This document shows positions 38,578 to 51,750 of a stretch of DNA of 64,000 nucleotides, piece after piece. Source of the DNA: Litoditis marina (Eukaryota > Nematoda > Chromadorea > Rhabditida > Rhabditidae). The stretch lies in contig CAXIWQ010000508.1 of the NCBI GenBank assembly GCA_964036275.1, forward strand, positions 186,001 to 250,000, in the 5' to 3' direction. The notes under the pieces are model-generated. The model worked only from the letters and a program-made list of their open reading frames with translations, was not told the origin of the DNA and ran no database searches. The translations under genes were made by a program, and so were the position numbers. How positions within the stretch are numbered: the stretch's first letter is position 1; each line of letters starts with the position of its first letter.

Positions 38578-41170
38578 TTGACTTGCAGCTACAAAAAAAA
38601 ATCATACGGCTATCAAGTCTGTTGCTTCCAACTACAAAAACATAATACGACTTTATATTCTGTGGCGCACAGCCACAAAATACAAATTAACGCGGTTATT
38701 GACTCTTTGCCTTGCAGTTACAGAGAACATTTCATACGGCTATCAAATCTGTTGCTCCCAGCTACAAAAACCTAATACGACTTTATATCCTGTGGAGCAC
38801 AGCCACAAAAGACAAATTAACGCGGTTATTACCTCTTTGCCTTGCAGCTACAGAAAAAAGTTCATACGGCTATCAAGTCTGTTGCTCCCAGCTACAAAAA
38901 CCTGATACGACAATCTATTCTGTGGCGCACAGCCACAAAAGACAAATTAACGCGGTTATTGACTCTTTGCCGTGCAGCTACAGAAAAAAGTTTATATGGC
39001 TATCAAGTATGTTGCTCCCAGCTAGAAAAACCCAATACAACTATCTATTCTGTGGCACACAGCTACAAAATACGATATAACGCGGTTATCGACTCTTTGC
39101 CTTGCAGCTACCGAGAAAAGTTCATACGGCTATCAAGTCTGTTGCTCCCAGCTACAAAAACCTAATACGACTATATATTCTGTGGCGCACAGCCACAAAA
39201 GACGAATTAACGCGGTTATTGACTCTTTACCTCGCAGTTACAGAGAACATTTCATACGGCTATCAAATTTGTTGCTCCCAGCTACAAAAACCTAATACGA
39301 CAATCTATTCTGTGGCGCACAGCCACAAAGACGAATTAACGCGGTTATTGACATTTTGACTTGCAGCCACAAAAAAAATCATACGGCTATCAAGTCTGTT
39401 GCTTCCAACTACAAAAACATAATACGACTTTTTATTCTGTGGCGCACAGCCACAAAATACAAATTAACGCGGTTATTGACTCTTTGCCTTGCAGTTACAG
39501 AGAACATTTCATACGGCTATCAAATCTGTTGCTCCCAGCTACAAAAACCTAATACGACTTTATATCCTGTGGAGCACAGCCACAAAAGACAAATTAACGC
39601 GGTTATTACCTCTTTGCCTTGCAGCTACAGAAAAAAGTTCATACGGCTATCAAGTCTGTTGCTCCCAGCTACAAAAACCTGATACGACAATCTATTCTGT
39701 GGCGCACAGCCACAAAAGACAAATTAACGCGGTTATTGACTCTTTGCCTTGCAGCTACAGAAAAAAGTTTATACGGCTATCAAGTCTGTTGCTCATGGCT
39801 ACAAAAACCTAATACGACTTTATATCCTGTGGCGCACAGCCACAAAAGACAAATTAACGCGGTTATTACCTCTTTGCCTTGCAGCTACAGAAAAAAGTTC
39901 ATACGGCTATCAAGTCTGTTGCTCCCAGCTACAAAAACCTGATACGACAATCTATTCTGTGGCGCACAGCCACAAAGACGAATTAACGCGGTTATTGACA
40001 TTTTGACTTGCAGCTACAAAAAAAATCATACGGCTATCAAGTCTGTTGCTTCCAACTACAAAAACATAATACGACTTTATATTCTGTGGCGCACAGCCAC
40101 AAAATACAAATTAACGCGGTTATTGACTCTTTGCCTTGCAGTTACAGAGAACATTTCATACGGCTATCAAATCTGTTGCTCCCAGCTACAAAAACCTAAT
40201 ACGACTTTATATCCTGTGGAGCACAGCCACAAAAGACAAATTAACGCGGTTATTACCTCTTTGCCTTGCAGCTACAGAAAAAAGTTCATACGGCTATCAA
40301 GTCTGTTGCTCCCAGCTACAAAAACCTGATACGACAATCTATTCTGTGGCGCACAGCCACAAAAGACAAATTAACGCGGTTATTGACTCTTTGCCGTGCA
40401 GCTACAGAAAAAAGTTTATATGGCTATCAAGTATGTTGCTCCCAGCTAGAAAAACCCAATACAACTATCTATTCTGTGGCACACAGCCACAAAATACGAT
40501 ATAACGCGGTTATCGACTCTTTGCCTTGCAGCTACCGAGAAAAGTTCATACGGCTATCAAGTCTGTTGCTCCCAGCTACAAAAACCTAATACGACTATAT
40601 ATTCTGTGGCGCACAGCCACAGAAGACGAATTAACGCGGTTATTGACTCTTTACCTCGCAGTTACAGAGAACATTTCATACGGCTATCAAATTTGTTGCT
40701 CCCAGCTACAAAAACCTAATACGACAATCTATTCTGTGGCGCACAGCCACAAAGACGAATTAACGCGGTTATTGACATTTTGACTTGCAGCCACAAAAAA
40801 AATCATACGGCTATCAAGTCTGTTGCTTCCAACTACAAAAACATAATACGACTTTTTATTCTGTGGCGCACAGCCACAAAATACAAATTAACGCGGTTAT
40901 TGACTCTTTGCCTTGCAGTTACAGAGAACATTTCATACGGCTATCAAATCTGTTGCTCCCAGCTACAAAAACCTAATACGACTTTATATCCTGTGGAGCA
41001 CAGCCACAAAAGACAAATTAACGCGGTTATTACCTCTTTGCCTTGCAGCTACAGAAAAAAGTTCATACGGCTATCAAGTCTGTTGCTCCCAGCTACAAAA
41101 ACCTGATACGACAATCTATTCTGTGGCGCACAGCCACAAAAGACAAATTAACGCGGTTATTGACTCTTTG
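38578..41170 (+). repeat. 11-monomer repeat (period ~1424 bp)
   Basis: Units 38712/40136, 38842/40266, 39102/40526, 39361/40785 and 39489/40913 are offset by 1424 bp. Both copies carry TGTGGAGCACAGCC, a change in the dyad loop region, and CAAATTTGTTGC (about 39265 and 40689). Order diverges after about 39745 and 41170. Confidence 0.82.
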
Positions 41171-42514
41171 CCGTGCAGCTACAGAAAAAAGTTTATATGG
41201 CTATCAAGTATGTTGCTCCCAGCTAGAAAAACCCAATACAACTATCTATTCTGTGGCACACAGCCACAAAATACGATATAACGCGGTTATCGACTCTTTG
41301 CCTTGCAGCTACAGAAAAAAGTTCATACGGCTATCAAGTCTGTTGCTCCCAGCTACAAAAACCTAATACGACTTTATATTCTGTGGCGCACAGCCACAAA
41401 AGACAAATTAACGCGGTTATTACCTCTTTGCCTTGCAGCTACAGAAAAAAAGTTTATACGGCTATCAAGTCTGTTGCTCCCAGCTACAAAAACCTAATAC
41501 GACTTTATATTCTGTGGCGCACAGCCACAAAAGACAAATTAACGCGGTTATTGACTCTTTGCCGTGCAGCTACAGAAAACAAGTTTATATGGCTATCAAG
41601 TATGTTGTTCCCAGCTAGAAAAACCCAATACAACTATCTATTCTGTGGCACACAGCCACAAAATACGATATAACGCGGTTATCGACTCTTTGCCTTGCAG
41701 CTACAGAAAAAAGTTTATACGGCTATCAAGTCTGTTGCTCATGGCTACAAAAACCTAATACGACTTTATATCATGTGGCGCACAGCCACAAAAGACAAAT
41801 TAACGCGGTTATTACCTCTTTGCCTTGCAGCTACAGAAAAAAGTTAATACGGCTATCAAGTCTGTTGCTCCCAGCTACAAAAACCTGATACGACAATCTA
41901 TTCGGTGGCGCACAGCCACAAAGACGAATTAACGCGGTTATTGACATTTTGACTTGCAGCTACAGAAAAAAAATCATACGGCTATCAAGTCTGTTGCTTC
42001 CAACTACAAAAACATAATACGACTTTATATTCTGTGGCGCACAGCCACAAAATACAAATTAACGCGGTTATTGACTCTTTGCCTTGCAGTTACAGAGAAC
42101 ATTTCATACGGCTATCAAATCTGTTGCTCCCAGCTACAAAAACCTAATACGACTTTATATTCTGTGGCGCACAGCCACAAAAGACAAATTAACGCGGTTA
42201 TTACCTCTTTGCCTTGCAGCTACAGAAAAAAAGTTTATACGGCTATCAAGTCTGTTGCTCCCAGCTACAAAAACCTAATACGACTTTATATTCTGTGGCG
42301 CACAGCCACAAAAGACAAATTAACGCGGTTATTGACTCTTTGCCGTGCAGCTACAGAAAAAAGTTTATATGGCTATCAAGTATGTTGCTCCCAGCTAGAA
42401 AAACCCAATACAACTATCTATTCTGTGGCACACAGCCACAAAATACGATATAACGCGGTTATCGACTCTTTGCCTTGCAGCTACAGAAAAAAGTTTATAC
42501 GGCTATAAAGTCTG

Positions 42515-44120
42515 TTGCTCATGGCTACAAAAACCTAATACGACTTTATATCCTGTGGCGCACAGCCACAAAAGACAAATTAACGCGGTTATTACCTCTT
42601 TGCCTTGCAGCTACAGAAAAAAGTTCATACGGCTATCAAGTCTGTTGCTCCCAGCTACAAAAACCTGATACGACAATCTATTCTGTGGCGCACAGCCACA
42701 AAAGACAAATAAACGCGGTTATTACCTCTTTGCCTTGCAGCTACAGAAAAAAGTTCATACGGCTATCAAGTCTGTTGCTCCCAGCTACAAAAACCTAATA
42801 CGACTTTATATTCTGTGGCGCACAGCCACAAAAGACAAATTAACGCGGTTATTGACTCTTTGCCGTGCAGCTACAGGAAAAAGGTTATACGGCTATCAAG
42901 TATGTTGCTCCCAGCTACAAAAACCTGATACGACTATCTATTCTGTGGCGCACAGCCACAAAATACGAATTAACGCGGTTATCGACTCTTTGCCTTGCAG
43001 CTACAGAGAACAGTTCATATGGCTATCAAATCTGTTGCTCCCAGCTACAAAAACCTAATACGACAATCTATTCTGTGGCGCACAGCCACAAAACACGAAA
43101 TATCGCGGTTATCGACTTGTTGGCTTGCAGCTACAGAGAAAAGTTCATACGGCTATCAAGTCTGTTGCTCCCAGCTACAAAAACCTGATACGACAATCTA
43201 TTCTGTGGCGCACAGCCACAAAAGACAAATTAACGCGGTTATTACTTCTTTGCCTTGCAGCTACAGAAAAAAGTTCATACGGCCATCAAGTCTGTTGCTC
43301 CCAGCTACAAAAACCTAATACGACTTTATATTCTGTGGCGCACAGCCACAAAAGACAAATTAACGCGGTTATTGACTCTTTGCCGTGCAGCTACAGGAAA
43401 AAGGTTATACGGCTACCAAGTATGTTGCTCCCAGCTACAAAAACCTGATACGACTATCTATTCTGTGGCGCACAGCCACAAAATACGAATTGACGCGGTT
43501 ATCGACTCTTTGCCTTGCAGCTACAGAGAACAGTTCATACGGCTATCAAATCTGTTGCTCCCAGCTACAAAAACCTGATACGACAATCTATTCTGTGGCG
43601 CACAGCCACGAAATACAAATTATCGCGGTTATCGACTTGTTGGCTTGCAGCTACAGAAAAAAGTTCATACGGCTATCAAGTCTGTTGCTCCCAGCTACAA
43701 AAACCTAATACGACTATATATTCTGTGGCGCACATCCACAAAAGACGAATTAACGCGGTTATTGACTCTTTGCCTCGCAGTTACAGAGAACATTTCATAC
43801 GGCTATCAAATCTGTTGCTCCCAGCTACAAAAACCTAATACGACAATATATTCTGTGGCGCACAGCCACAAAGACGAATTAACGCGGTTATTGACATTTT
43901 GACTTGCAGCTACAAAAAAAAATCATACGGCTATCAAGTCTGTTGCTTCCAACTACAAAAACATAATACGACTTTATATTCTGTGGCGCACAGCCACAAA
44001 ATACAAATTAACGCGGTTATTGACTCTTTGCCTTGCAGTTACAGAGAACATTTCATACGGCTATCAAATCTGTTGCTCCCAGCTACAAAAACCTAATACG
44101 ACTTTATATTCTGTGGCGCA
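42515..44120 (+). repeat. ~1605-bp segment, copy 1 of 3
   Basis: Recurs at 46542-48147 (offset 4027) and 54336-55941 (offset 11821). Shared diagnostic changes are GGCCATCAAG (about 43282), GGCTACCAAG (about 43412) and GAATTGACGCGG (about 43486). A 4-monomer (520-bp) sub-repeat is visible inside (42865/43385). Confidence 0.82.
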
Positions 44121-45900
44121 CAGCCACAAAAGACAAATTAACGCGGTTATTGACTCTTTGCCGTGCAGCTACAGAAAAAAGTTTATATGGCTATCAAGTA
44201 TGTTGCTCCCAGCTAGAAAAACCTAATACGACAATCTATTCTGTGGCGCACAGCCACAAAATACAAATTATCGCGGTTATCGACTTGTTGGCTTGCAGCT
44301 ACAGAGAAAAGTTCATACGGCTATCAAGTCTGTTGCTCCCAGCTACAAAAACCTGATACGACTATCTATTCTGTGGCGCACAGCCACAAAATACGAATTG
44401 ACGCGGTTATCGACTCTTTGCCTTGCAGCTACAGAGAACAGTTCATACGGCTATCAAATCTGTTGCTCCCAGCTACAAAAACCTAATACGACAATCTATT
44501 CTGTGGCGCACAGCCACAAAATACAAATTATCGCGGTTATCGACTTGTTGGCTTGCAGCTACAGAGAAAAGTTCATACGGCTATCAAGTCTGTTGCTCCC
44601 AGCTACAAAAACCTAATACGACTATATATTCTGTGGCGTACAGCCACAAAAGACGAATTAACGCGGTTATTGACTCTTTGCCTCGCAGTTACAGAGAACA
44701 TTTCATACGGCTATCAAATCTGTTGCTCCCAGCTACAAAAACCTAATACGACAATATATTCTGTGGCGCACAGCCACAAAGACGAATTAACGCGGTTATT
44801 GACATTTTGACTTGCAGCTACAAAAAAAAATCATACGGCTATCAAGTCTGTTGCTTCCAACTACAAAAACATAATACGACTTTATATTCTGTGGCGCACA
44901 GCCACAAAATACAAATTAACGCGGTTATTGACTCTTTGCCTTGCAGTTACAGAGAAAAGTTCATACGGCTATCAAGTCTGTTGCTTCCAACTACAAAAAC
45001 ATAATACGACTTTATATTCTGTGGCGCACAGCCACAAAAAAACAAATTAACGCGGTTATTACCTCTTTGCCTTGCAGCTACAGAAAAAAAGTTTATACGG
45101 CTATCAAGTCTGTTGCTCCCAGCTACAAAAACCTAATACGACTTTATATTCTGTGGCGCACAGCCACAAAAGACAAATTAACGCGGTTATTGACTCTTTG
45201 CCGTGCAGCTACAGAAAAAAGTTTATATGGCTATCAAGTATGTTGCTCCCAGCTAGAAAAACCTAATACGACAATCTATTCTGTGGCGCACAGCCACAAA
45301 ATACAAATTATCGCGGTTATCGACTTGTTGGCTTGCAGCTACAGAGAAAAGTTCATACGGCTATCAAGTCTGTTGCTCCCAGCTACAAAAACCTGATACG
45401 ACAATCTATTCTGTGGCGCACAGCCACAAAGACGAATTAACGCGGTTATTGACATTTTGACTTGCAGCTACAAAAAAAATCATACGGCTATCAAGTCTGT
45501 TGCTTCCAACTACAGAAACATAATACGACAATCTATTCTGTGGCGCACAGCCACAAAACACGAAATATCGCGGTTATCGACTTGTTGGCTTGCAGCTACA
45601 GAGAAAAGTTTATACGGCTATCAAGTCTGTTGCTCCCAGCTACAAAAACCTGATACGACAATCTATTCTGTGGCGCACAGCCACAAAAGACAAATTAACG
45701 CGGTTATTACCTCTTTGCCTTGCAGCTACAGAAAAAAGTTCATACGGCTATCAAATCTGTTGCTCCCAGCTACAAAAACCTAATACGACAATCTATTCTG
45801 TGGCGCACAGCCACAAAAAACAAATTATCGCGGTTATCGACTTGTTGGCTTGCAGCTACCGAGAAAAGTTCATACGGCTATCAAGTCTGTTGCTCCCAGC
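44120..45900 (+). repeat. ~1.8-kb segment, copy 1 (partner 49968-51750)
   Basis: Landmarks 44293/50140, 44423/50270, 44553/50400, 44807/50654 and 45457/51305 are offset 5847-5848 bp. Copy 1 contains a hybrid unit near 44941-45060, where a CTTCCAACTAC unit is joined directly to a GACAAATT-type unit through an extended A-run (CCACAAAAAAACAAATT). The partner instead has the usual unit there. This suggests a recombination or slippage scar. Confidence 0.78.
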
Positions 45901-46541
45901 TACAAAAACCTGATACGACAATCTATTCTGTGGCGCACAGCCACAAAAGACAAATTAACGCGGTTATTGACTCTTTGCCGTGCAGCTACAGAAAAAAGTT
46001 TATATGGCTATCAAGTATGTTGCTCCCAGCTAGAAAAACCCAATACAACTATCTATTCTGTGGCACACAGCCACAAAATACGATATAACGCGGTTATCGA
46101 CTCTTTGCCTTGCAGCTACAGAAAAAAGTTCATACGGCTATCAAGTCTGTTGCTCCCAGCTACAAAAACCTAATACGACTTTACATTCTGTGGCGCACAG
46201 CCACAAAAGACAAATTAACGCGGTTATTACCTCTTTGCCTTGCAGCTACAGAAAAAAAGTTTATACGGCTATCAAATCTGTTGCTCCCAGCTACAAAAAC
46301 CTAATACGACTTTATATTCTGTGGCGCACAGCCACAAAAGACAAATTAACGCGGTTATTACCTCTTTGCCTTGCAGCTACAGAAAAAAAGTTTATACGGC
46401 TATCAAGTCTGTTGCTCCCAGCTACAAAAACCTAATACGACTTTATATTCTGTGGCGCACAGCCACAAAAGACAAATTAACGCGGTTATTGACTCTTTGC
46501 CGTGCAGCTACAGAAAAAAGTTTATATGGCTATCAAGTATG

Positions 46542-48147
46542 TTGCTCATGGCTACAAAAACCTAATACGACTTTATATCCTGTGGCGCACAGCCACAAAA
46601 GACAAATTAACGCGGTTATTACCTCTTTGCCTTGCAGCTACAGAAAAAAGTTCATACGGCTATCAAGTCTGTTGCTCCCAGCTACAAAAACCTGATACGA
46701 CAATCTATTCTGTGGCGCACAGCCACAAAAGACAAATTAACGCGGTTATTACCTCTTTGCCTTGCAGCTACAGAAAAAAGTTCATACGGCTATCAAGTCT
46801 GTTGCTCCCAGCTACAAAAACCTAATACGACTTTATATTCTGTGGCGCACAGCCACAAAAGACAAATTAACGCGGTTATTGACTCTTTGCCGTGCAGCTA
46901 CAGGAAAAAGGTTATACGGCTATCAAGTATGTTGCTCCCAGCTACAAAAACCTGATACGACTATCTATTCTGTGGCGCACAGCCACAAAATACGAATTAA
47001 CGCGGTTATCGACTCTTTGCCTCGCAGCTACAGAGAACAGTTCATACGGCTATCAAATCTGTTGCTCCCAGCTACAAAAACCTAATACGACAATCTATTC
47101 TGTGGCGCACAGCCACAAAACACGAAATATCGCGGTTATCGACTTGTTGGCTTGCAGCTACAGAGAAAAGTTCATACGGCTATCAAGTCTGTTGCTCCCA
47201 GCTACAAAAACCTGATACGACAATCTATTCTGTGGCGCACAGCCACAAAAGACAAATTAACGCGGTTATTACTTCTTTGCCTTGCAGCTACAGAAAAAAG
47301 TTCATACGGCCATCAAGTCTGTTGCTCCCAGCTACAAAAACCTAATACGACTTTATATTCTGTGGCGCACAGCCACAAAAGACAAATTAACGCGGTTATT
47401 GACTCTTTGCCGTGCAGCTACAGGAAAAAGGTTATACGGCTACCAAGTATGTTGCTCCCAGCTACAAAGACCTGATACGACTATCTATTCTGTGGCGCAC
47501 AGCCACAAAATACGAATTGACGCGGTTATCGACTCTTTGCCTTGCAGCTACAGAGAACAGTTCATACGGCTATCAAATCTGTTGCTCCCAGCTACAAAAA
47601 CCTAATACGACAATCTATTCTGTGGCGCACAGCCACAAAATACAAATTATCGCGGTTATCGACTTGTTGGCTTGCAGCTACAGAAAAAAGTTCATACGGC
47701 TATCAAGTCTGTTGCTCCCAGCTACAAAAACCTAATACGACTATATATTCTGTGGCGCACAGCCACAAAAGACGAATTAACGCGGTTATTGACTCTTTGC
47801 CTCGCAGTTACAGAGAACATTTCATACGGCTATCAAATCTGTTGCTCCCAGCTACAAAAACCTAATACGACAATATATTCTGTGGCGCACAGCCACAAAG
47901 ACGAATTAACGCGGTTATTGACATTTTGACTTGCAGCTACAAAAAAAAAATCATACGGCTATCAAGTCTGTTGCTTCCAACTACAAAAACATAATACGAC
48001 TTTATATTCTGTGGCGCACAGCCACAAAATACAAATTAACGCGGTTATTGACTCTTTGCCTTGCAGTTACAGAGAACATTTCATACGGCTATCAAATCTG
48101 TTGCTCCCAGCTACAAAAACCTAATACGACTTTATATTCTGTGGCGC
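46542..48147 (+). repeat. ~1605-bp segment, copy 2 of 3
   Basis: Same unit order as 42515-44120. It differs by GCCTCGCAGC at about 47021 and CTACAAAGACC at about 47462. The latter is also present in the derived tandem copies further right (about 48632 and 49410) but not in copies 1 and 3. Confidence 0.82.
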
Positions 48148-49325
48148 ACAGCCACAAAAGACGAATTAACGCGGTTATTGACTCTTTGCCTCGCAGTTAC
48201 AGAGAACATTTCATACGGCTATCAAATCTGTTGCTCCCAGCTACAAAAACCTAATACGACAATCTATTCTGTGGCGCACAGCCACAAAACACGAAATATC
48301 GCGGTTATCGACTTGTTGGCTTGCAGCTACAGAGAAAAGTTCATACGGCTATCAAGTCTGTTGCTCCCAGCTACAAAAACCTGATACGACAATCTATTCT
48401 GTGGCGCACAGCCACAAAAGACAAATTAACGCGGTTATTACTTCTTTGCCTTGCAGCTACAGAAAAAAGTTCATACGGCCATCAAGTCTGTTGCTCCCAG
48501 CTACAAAAACCTAATACGACTTTATATTCTGTGGCGCACAGCCACAAAAGACAAATTAACGCAGTTATTGACTCTTTGCCGTGCAGCTACAGGAAAAAGG
48601 TTATACGGCTACCAAGTATGTTGCTCCCAGCTACAAAGACCTGATACGACTATCTATTCTGTGGCGCACAGCCACAAAATACGAATTGACGCGGTTATCG
48701 ACTCTTTGCCTTGCAGCTACAGAGAACAGTTCATACGGCTATCAAATCTGTTGCTCCCAGCTACAAAAACCTAATACGACAATCTATTCTGTGGCGCACA
48801 GCCACAAAATACAAATTATCGCGGTTATCGACTTGTTGGCTTGCAGCTACAGAAAAAAGTTCATACGGCTATCAAGTCTGTTGCTCCCAGCTACAAAAAC
48901 CTAATACGACTATATATTCTGTGGCGCACAGCCACAAAAGACGAATTAACGCGGTTATTGACTCTTTGCCTCGCAGTTACAGAGAACATTTCATACGGCT
49001 ATCAAATCTGTTGCTCCCAGCTACAAAAACCTAATACGACAATATATTCTGTGGCGCACAGCCACAAAGACGAATTAACGCGGTTATTGACATTTTGACT
49101 TGCAGCTACAAAAAAAAATCATACGGCTATCAAGTCTGTTGCTTCCAACTACAAAAACATAATACGACTTTATATTCTGTGGCGCACAGCCACAAAATAC
49201 AAATTAACGCGGTTATTGACTCTTTGCCTTGCAGTTACAGAGAACATTTCATACGGCTATCAAATCTGTTGCTCCCAGCTACAAAAACCTAATACGACTT
49301 TATATTCTGTGGCGCACAGCCACAA
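47042..49325 (+). repeat. 9-monomer tandem pair (period 1169 bp)
   Basis: Units 47152/48321, 47282/48451, 47412/48581, 47542/48711 and 47672/48841 are offset 1169 bp. Both share CTACAAAGACC. A further partial repeat at offset 778 follows (48581/49359, 48711/49489), ending near 49680. It has the same monomer count as the 24-33 kb 9-mer but different units. Confidence 0.83.
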
Positions 49326-49967
49326 AAGACAAATTAACGCGGTTATTGACTCTTTGCCGTGCAGCTACAGGAAAAAGGTTATACGGCTACCAAGTATGTT
49401 GCTCCCAGCTACAAAGACCTGATACGACTATCTATTCTGTGGCGCACAGCCACAAAATACGAATTGACGCGGTTATCGACTCTTTGCCTTGCAGCTACAG
49501 AGAACAGTTCATACGGCTATCAAATCTGTTGCTCCCAGCTACAAAAACCTAATACGACAATCTATTCTGTGGCGCACAGCCACAAAATACAAATTATCGC
49601 GGTTATCGACTTGTTGGCTTGCAGCTACAGAAAAAAGTTCATACGGCTATCAAGTCTGTTGCTCCCAGCTACAAAAACCTAATACGACTTTATATTCTGT
49701 GGCGCACAGCCACAAAATACAAATTAACGCGGTTATTGACTCTTTGCCTTGCAGTTACAGAGAACATTTCATACGGCTATCAAATCTGTTGCTCCCAGCT
49801 ACAAAAACCTAATACGACTTTATATTCTGTGGCGCACAGCCACAAAAGACAAATTAACGCGGTTATTACCTCTTTGCCTTGCAGCTACAGAAAAAAAGTT
49901 TATACGGCTATCAAGTCTGTTGCTCCCAGCTACAAAAACCTAATACGACTTTATATTCTGTGGCGCA

Positions 49968-51750
49968 CAGCCACAAAAGACAAATTAACGCGGTTATTGA
50001 CTCTTTGCCGTGCACCTACAGAAAAAAGTTTATATGGCTATCAAGTATGTTGCTCCCAGCTAGAAAAACCTAATACGACAATCTATTCTGTGGCGCACAG
50101 CCACAAAATACAAATTATCGCGGTTATCGACTTGTTGGCTTGCAGCTACAGAGAAAAGTTCATACGGCTATCAAGTCTGTTGCTCCCAGCTACAAAAACC
50201 TGATACGACTATCTATTCTGTGGCGCACAGCCACAAAATACGAATTGACGCGGTTATCGACTCTTTGCCTTGCAGCTACAGAGAACAGTTCATACGGCTA
50301 TCAAATCTGTTGCTCCCAGCTACAAAAACCTAATACGACAATCTATTCTGTGGCGCACAGCCACAAAATACAAATTATCACGGTTATCGACTTGTTGGCT
50401 TGCAGCTACAGAGAAAAGTTCATACGGCTATCAAGTCTGTTGCTCCCAGCTACAAAAACCTAATACGACTATATATTCTGTGGCGCACAGCCACAAAAGA
50501 CGAATTAACGCGGTTATTGACTCTTTGCCTCGCAGTTACAGAGAACATTTCATACGGCTATCAAATCTGTTGCTCCCAGCTACAAAAACCTAATACGACA
50601 ATATATTCTGTGGCGCACAGCCACAAAGACGAATTAACGCGGTTATTGACATTTTGACTTGCAGCTACAAAAAAAAAAATCATACGGCTATCAAGTCTGT
50701 TGCTTCCATCTACAAAAACATAATACGACTTTATATTCTGTGGCGCACAGCCACAAAATACAAATTAACGCGGTTATTGACTCTTTGCCTTGCAGTTACA
50801 GAGAACATTTCATACGGCTATCAAATCTGTTGCTCCCAGCTACAAAAACCTAATACGACTTTATATTCTGTGGCGCACAGCCACAAAAGACAAATTAACG
50901 CGGTTATTACCTCTTTGCCTTGCAGCTACAGAAAAAAAGTTTATACGGCTATCAAGTCTGTTGCTCCCAGCTACAAAAACCTAATACGACTTTATATTCT
51001 GTGGCGCACAGCCACAAAAGACAAATTAACGCGGTTATTGACTCTTTGCCGTGCAGCTACAGAAAAAAGTTTATATGGCTATCAAGTATGTTGCTCCCAG
51101 CTAGAAAAACCTAATACGACAATCTATTCTGTGGCGCACAGCCACAAAATACAAATTATCGCGGTTATCGACTTGTTGGCTTGCAGCTACAGAGAAAAGT
51201 TCATACGGCTATCAAGTCTGTTGCTCCCAGCTACAAAAACCTGATACGACAATCTATTCTGTGGCGCACAGCCACAAAGACGAATTAACGCGGTTATTGA
51301 CATTTTGACTTGCAGCTACAAAAAAAAATCATACGGCTATCAAGTCTGTTGCTTCCAACTACAGAAACATAATACGACAATCTATTCTGTGGCGCACAGC
51401 CACAAAACACGAAATATCGCGGTTATCGACTTGTTGGCTTGCAGCTACAGAGAAAAGTTTATACGGCTATCAAGTCTGTTGCTCCCAGCTACAAAAACCT
51501 GATACGACAATCTATTCTGTGGCGCACAGCCACAAAAGACAAATTAACGCGGTTATTACCTCTTTGCCTTGCAGCTACAGAAAAAAGTTCATACGGCTAT
51601 CAAATCTGTTGCTCCCAGCTACAAAAACCTAATACGACAATCTATTCTGTGGCGCACAGCCACAAAAAAACAAATTATCGCGGTTATCGACTTGTTGGCT
51701 TGCAGCTACCGAGAAAAGTTCATACGGCTATCAAGTCTGTTGCTCCCAGC
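49968..51750 (+). repeat. ~1.8-kb segment, copy 2 (partner 44120-45900)
   Basis: Same order as copy 1. Private changes include GTGCACCTACAG at about 50012, AATTATCACGG at about 50375 and CTTCCATCTAC at about 50703. Its right part overlaps the first copy of the 1687-bp tandem duplication. Confidence 0.78.
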
